A DNA stretch of 64,000 bases from Devosia sp. (GTDB lineage Bacteria; Pseudomonadota; Alphaproteobacteria; Rhizobiales; Devosiaceae), in the NCBI RefSeq assembly GCF_014860165.1, contig NZ_JACZKG010000086.1:1-64000 (forward strand), given 5' to 3'. Numbering within the stretch: position 1 is the stretch's first letter; each line of letters starts with the position of its first letter. Positions 61,735 through 64,000 of the stretch are shown piece by piece. The notes under the pieces were generated by a model. That model was not told where the DNA came from. It searched no databases and saw only the letters and a program-made list of their open reading frames with translations. A program made the translations under genes and the position numbers.

Positions 61735-62691
61735 ATGACCACACTTGCCGGCCATGCCAACGCTCCACGCGGGAGTATCCCTGCGCGTCCCAGTATCCTG
61801 CAGCAAATGTGGACTAGCCGCGCCGATTACCTCTACGTGTTGCCGGCCATCGTGGTGATGCTCATCGTCATCGCCTATCCCATCTACTACACGATCGAAC
61901 TGTCATTCTTCAAAACACCGCCCGGGCTTCAGCTCCGCGACAAGATCTTTGTCGGTGCCGACAACTACACGGCCATTCTCTCCAGCGAGGTGTTCTGGCG
62001 CGTAACGATCAACACCGTGATCTGGACACTCGCCTCCACGCTCATTGCCTTCGTGCTGGGTTATGGCGCCGCGCTCGCGCTGCATCGGGACTTTGCCGGC
62101 CGCGCGGTGCTGCGGGCCATTCTGATCATTCCATGGGTCATTAGCGCGGTTGCCGCGTCCTATATCTGGAAGTGGATGTACCACTCCGATTTCGGCATTA
62201 TCGGCCAGGTGCTGGTTCAGTTCGGCTTCACCGACCGCCAGCCCAATTTCATCGACAATGTCCACACCGTCCTGCCCTCGCTGATCGTGGTCAATATCTG
62301 GCGCGAGTTTCCCTTCGCCATGATCATGATCATGGCTGGCCTGCAGACGGTGCCGGAGCAGCTGCTGCGCGCCGCCAGGGTGGATGGTGCCTCGACCTGG
62401 CAGCGTTTCTGGCACGTGACATTCCCCCATCTGCGGGGCGTGTCCACGGTCACCATCCTGTTGCTGGCGGTCGCCAACTTCAACTCCTTCATCATTCCCT
62501 GGATCATGACCGGCGGCGGCCCGTCCAACGCCTCACATATCTGGATCACTCACATCTACGAGCTCGCCTTCGGGCGTCAGCGCTGGGGCGTGGCGGCCGC
62601 CTATTCGGTGCTGCTCTTCGTCATCCTGATGGCGCTCGGCTACTTCTATGTTCGGGCCCTGAGTGGCAATGAAAAGGAGCAGGGCGCGTGA
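61735..62691 (+). CDS. Carbohydrate ABC transporter permease (MalF type)
   Basis: The 318-residue protein has six membrane spans, starting with VLPAIVVMLIVIAYPIYYT, and the EAA loop PEQLLRAARVDGASTWQRFWHVTFPHLRG near residue 220. I start at ATG 61735 because GGAG lies seven bases upstream; in-frame ATG 61720 is an alternative. Its TGA overlaps the next GTG start. Confidence 0.9.
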   Translation: MTTLAGHANAPRGSIPARPSILQQMWTSRADYLYVLPAIVVMLIVIAYPIYYTIELSFFKTPPGLQLRDKIFVGADNYTAILSSEVFWRVTINTVIWTLASTLIAFVLGYGAALALHRDFAGRAVLRAILIIPWVISAVAASYIWKWMYHSDFGIIGQVLVQFGFTDRQPNFIDNVHTVLPSLIVVNIWREFPFAMIMIMAGLQTVPEQLLRAARVDGASTWQRFWHVTFPHLRGVSTVTILLLAVANFNSFIIPWIMTGGGPSNASHIWITHIYELAFGRQRWGVAAAYSVLLFVILMALGYFYVRALSGNEKEQGA

Positions 62692-63569
62692 CCTCGACCT
62701 CTGACACCGCAACGCCACGTAGCCGCAAGGGCGTGGACGGCTGGCGCTGGACCGGCCGCATCTTCCTGACCATCATGATCCTCTACACCGCGCTTCCGAT
62801 GGTCTGGATGCTACTGACCTCGATCAAATCGGGCTTTGCGGCGATGCAGTTCCCGCCGCAATGGTGGCCCACCGAGCCCACGCTCGCCAGCTATCGCAAG
62901 CTGCTCGATCCCCAGAACAGCGTCGGGCAGGACTTCCTGCGCTTCTTCTGGAACAGCCTGTTCGTCTCCTTCGTCACCACGGTGCTTGCCGTGGTGGTGG
63001 CGGTTCCCGCAGCCTACGCCTTTTCCCGATTCCGCTTTCCGGGCCGCAAATTCCTGTTCTTCGCGGTGCTGCTGCGAAACATGTTCCCGGCCGTGATCTT
63101 CCTGGTGCCGCTCTTCATCTTGATGCGTGTGCTGGGCCTGGTGAACACGCATGGATCGCTTATCCTGACTTACCTGACCTTCGGCCTGCCGCTCGCCATC
63201 TGGCTGCTCAAGGGCTTCTACGACAACATCCCCATCCAGCTCGAGCAGGCTGCACGCATCGATGGCGCCACGCGCTTCCAGGCGTTCCTGCTGATCGTCA
63301 CGCCGCTTTCGGTGCCCGGTATCATCGCCACGGCGATCTACTCCTTCATCGGCGCCTGGAACGAATACATCTACGCCGCCACCTTCCTCACCAAGAACGA
63401 GCAGCTCACCCTGCCCGTGGGCATCCAGCGGTTCTTCTCGGAGAACACGACGGACTTCCCTGGCCTGATGGCTGCCAGCTTCATCATGAGCGTGCCGGTC
63501 GTGGTGCTGTTCCTCGTCCTGCAAAAATACTTCGTGCGTGCCCTCACCGAAGGCGCCGTCAAACACTAG
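62688..63569 (+). CDS. Carbohydrate ABC transporter permease (MalG type)
   Basis: The 293-residue protein has six membrane spans and the EAA loop PIQLEQAARIDGATRFQAFLLIVTPLSVPG near residue 185. The start is GTG 62688, overlapping the MalF-type stop (GTGA). It pairs with the preceding permease as the membrane pore of the importer. Confidence 0.92.
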   Translation: MTSTSDTATPRSRKGVDGWRWTGRIFLTIMILYTALPMVWMLLTSIKSGFAAMQFPPQWWPTEPTLASYRKLLDPQNSVGQDFLRFFWNSLFVSFVTTVLAVVVAVPAAYAFSRFRFPGRKFLFFAVLLRNMFPAVIFLVPLFILMRVLGLVNTHGSLILTYLTFGLPLAIWLLKGFYDNIPIQLEQAARIDGATRFQAFLLIVTPLSVPGIIATAIYSFIGAWNEYIYAATFLTKNEQLTLPVGIQRFFSENTTDFPGLMAASFIMSVPVVVLFLVLQKYFVRALTEGAVKH

Positions 63570-63581
63570 GAGTTTCCGCCG

Positions 63582-64000
63582 ATGGCCGAGGTCGTCCTGC
63601 AACACGTCATGAAGTATTACGGCAGCATGGCTGCTGTGAACGATGTGAATTTCACCGTCAATCATGGCGAATTCGTCGCGCTGGTCGGGCCGTCCGGCTG
63701 CGGCAAGACGACGACGCTGAACCTGATCGCCGGACTGCTGCCGATGAGTGGTGGCGACATCAAGATCGGGGACCGCATCGTCAACGACCTCGACCCCAAG
63801 GATCGGGACATCGCCATGGTGTTCCAGAATTACGCGCTCTATCCCAACAAGACCGTGTTCCAGAACCTCGCCTTCCCCCTGCAGATGCGCAAGTTGCCCA
63901 AGGACGAGATCAATCGAAAGGTGCAGGAGGCGGCAAAGGTCCTCGACATCACGCACCTGCTCGAGCGCAAGCCGCGCGAGCTATCGGGCGGGCAGCAGCA
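63582..64000 (+). CDS. ABC transporter ATP-binding protein (UgpC/MalK type), truncated by window end
   Basis: The visible 139 residues begin MAEVVLQHVMKYYG and include Walker A GPSGCGKTT, the Q-loop MVFQNYALYP and the signature LSGGQ at the very edge. Walker B and the TOBE domain lie beyond the window. ATG 63582 is 12 bases after the MalG-type stop. It supplies ATP hydrolysis for the importer starting at 60179. Confidence 0.92.
   Translation, partial: MAEVVLQHVMKYYGSMAAVNDVNFTVNHGEFVALVGPSGCGKTTTLNLIAGLLPMSGGDIKIGDRIVNDLDPKDRDIAMVFQNYALYPNKTVFQNLAFPLQMRKLPKDEINRKVQEAAKVLDITHLLERKPRELSGGQQ

Noticed and set aside
60086..61768. A 560-codon open frame antisense to the family 1 binding protein
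   Set aside because: The plus strand carries the signal peptide, ribosome binding site and binding-protein motifs; the antisense product has no recognisable fold.
62811..63956. A 381-codon open frame antisense to the MalG-type permease and the ATPase
   Set aside because: Both plus-strand genes have diagnostic motifs; the frame is charged and repetitive.
1..64000. tRNA, rRNA, prophage, integron or insertion sequence
   Set aside because: I saw no cloverleaf with a terminal CCA, no rRNA core sequence and no transposase, integrase or phage structural gene. Without a dedicated search a small RNA could be missed.

Overview
The window is GC-rich, densely packed bacterial DNA with no rRNA, tRNA, phage or transposase genes that I can see. 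The gene families and layout suit an alphaproteobacterium of the order Hyphomicrobiales, perhaps Devosia-like. The taxonomic guess is inference from style and family resemblance, not from a marker gene. Nearly everything is carbohydrate or polyol uptake and catabolism: five sugar-type ABC importers, each next to a local regulator.

Layout. 215-10789 is mixed: an ABC exporter, a GNAT acetyltransferase, a GGDEF-EAL protein, a GH2 beta-mannosidase, two tandem DMT permeases and a type II NADH dehydrogenase-like protein. 10859-12757 holds an FGGY sugar kinase and a universal stress protein whose upstream region carries an FNR/FixK-like box. 13080-18579 is a probable fucoside module: a GH151-like fucosidase candidate, a LacI regulator and a GH95 alpha-L-fucosidase, with a LacI-type operator in front. 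18635-26450 carries two ribose-type ABC importers, an SDR-type epimerase/dehydratase and, just downstream, a second LacI regulator (26609-27697).

27694-38942 is one nine-gene minus-strand operon: binding protein, ATPase, permease, SorC regulator, aldo/keto reductase, GlpD-like flavoprotein, class I aldolase, FGGY kinase and GMC oxidoreductase. Most junctions overlap by 4 to 11 bases. I infer a kinase-first polyol pathway: uptake, phosphorylation, FAD-linked oxidation to a ketose phosphate, aldol cleavage, then aldehyde handling.

39258-48067 starts divergently with a D-tagatose 3-epimerase-type enzyme and a XylR-type (LacI-like sensor plus AraC HTH) regulator. A Gfo/Idh oxidoreductase, an alpha/beta hydrolase, an aldehyde dehydrogenase, an iron-type alcohol dehydrogenase, a GntR regulator and a DJ-1/PfpI protein follow. 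Three copies of a tandem CTCA-N17-CTCA element link the epimerase, the oxidoreductase and a promoter remnant in front of the hydrolase. The hydrolase promoter region is a decayed partial duplication of the aldehyde dehydrogenase 3' end and the hydrolase 5' end.

48189-54799 is a MalFGK-like importer with two ATPases, a small unrecognised membrane protein and a TetR regulator. 54986-59982 has three enolase-superfamily enzymes, a NIPSNAP protein and a GntR regulator, divergent from a fifth importer (60179 to the window end, where the ATPase is cut off).

The most notable observations are the XylR-type tandem operator set with the adjacent tandem-duplication scar, the unassigned polyol operon, and the fact that all five solute-binding-protein genes are followed by a GC-rich hairpin without a T-tract.
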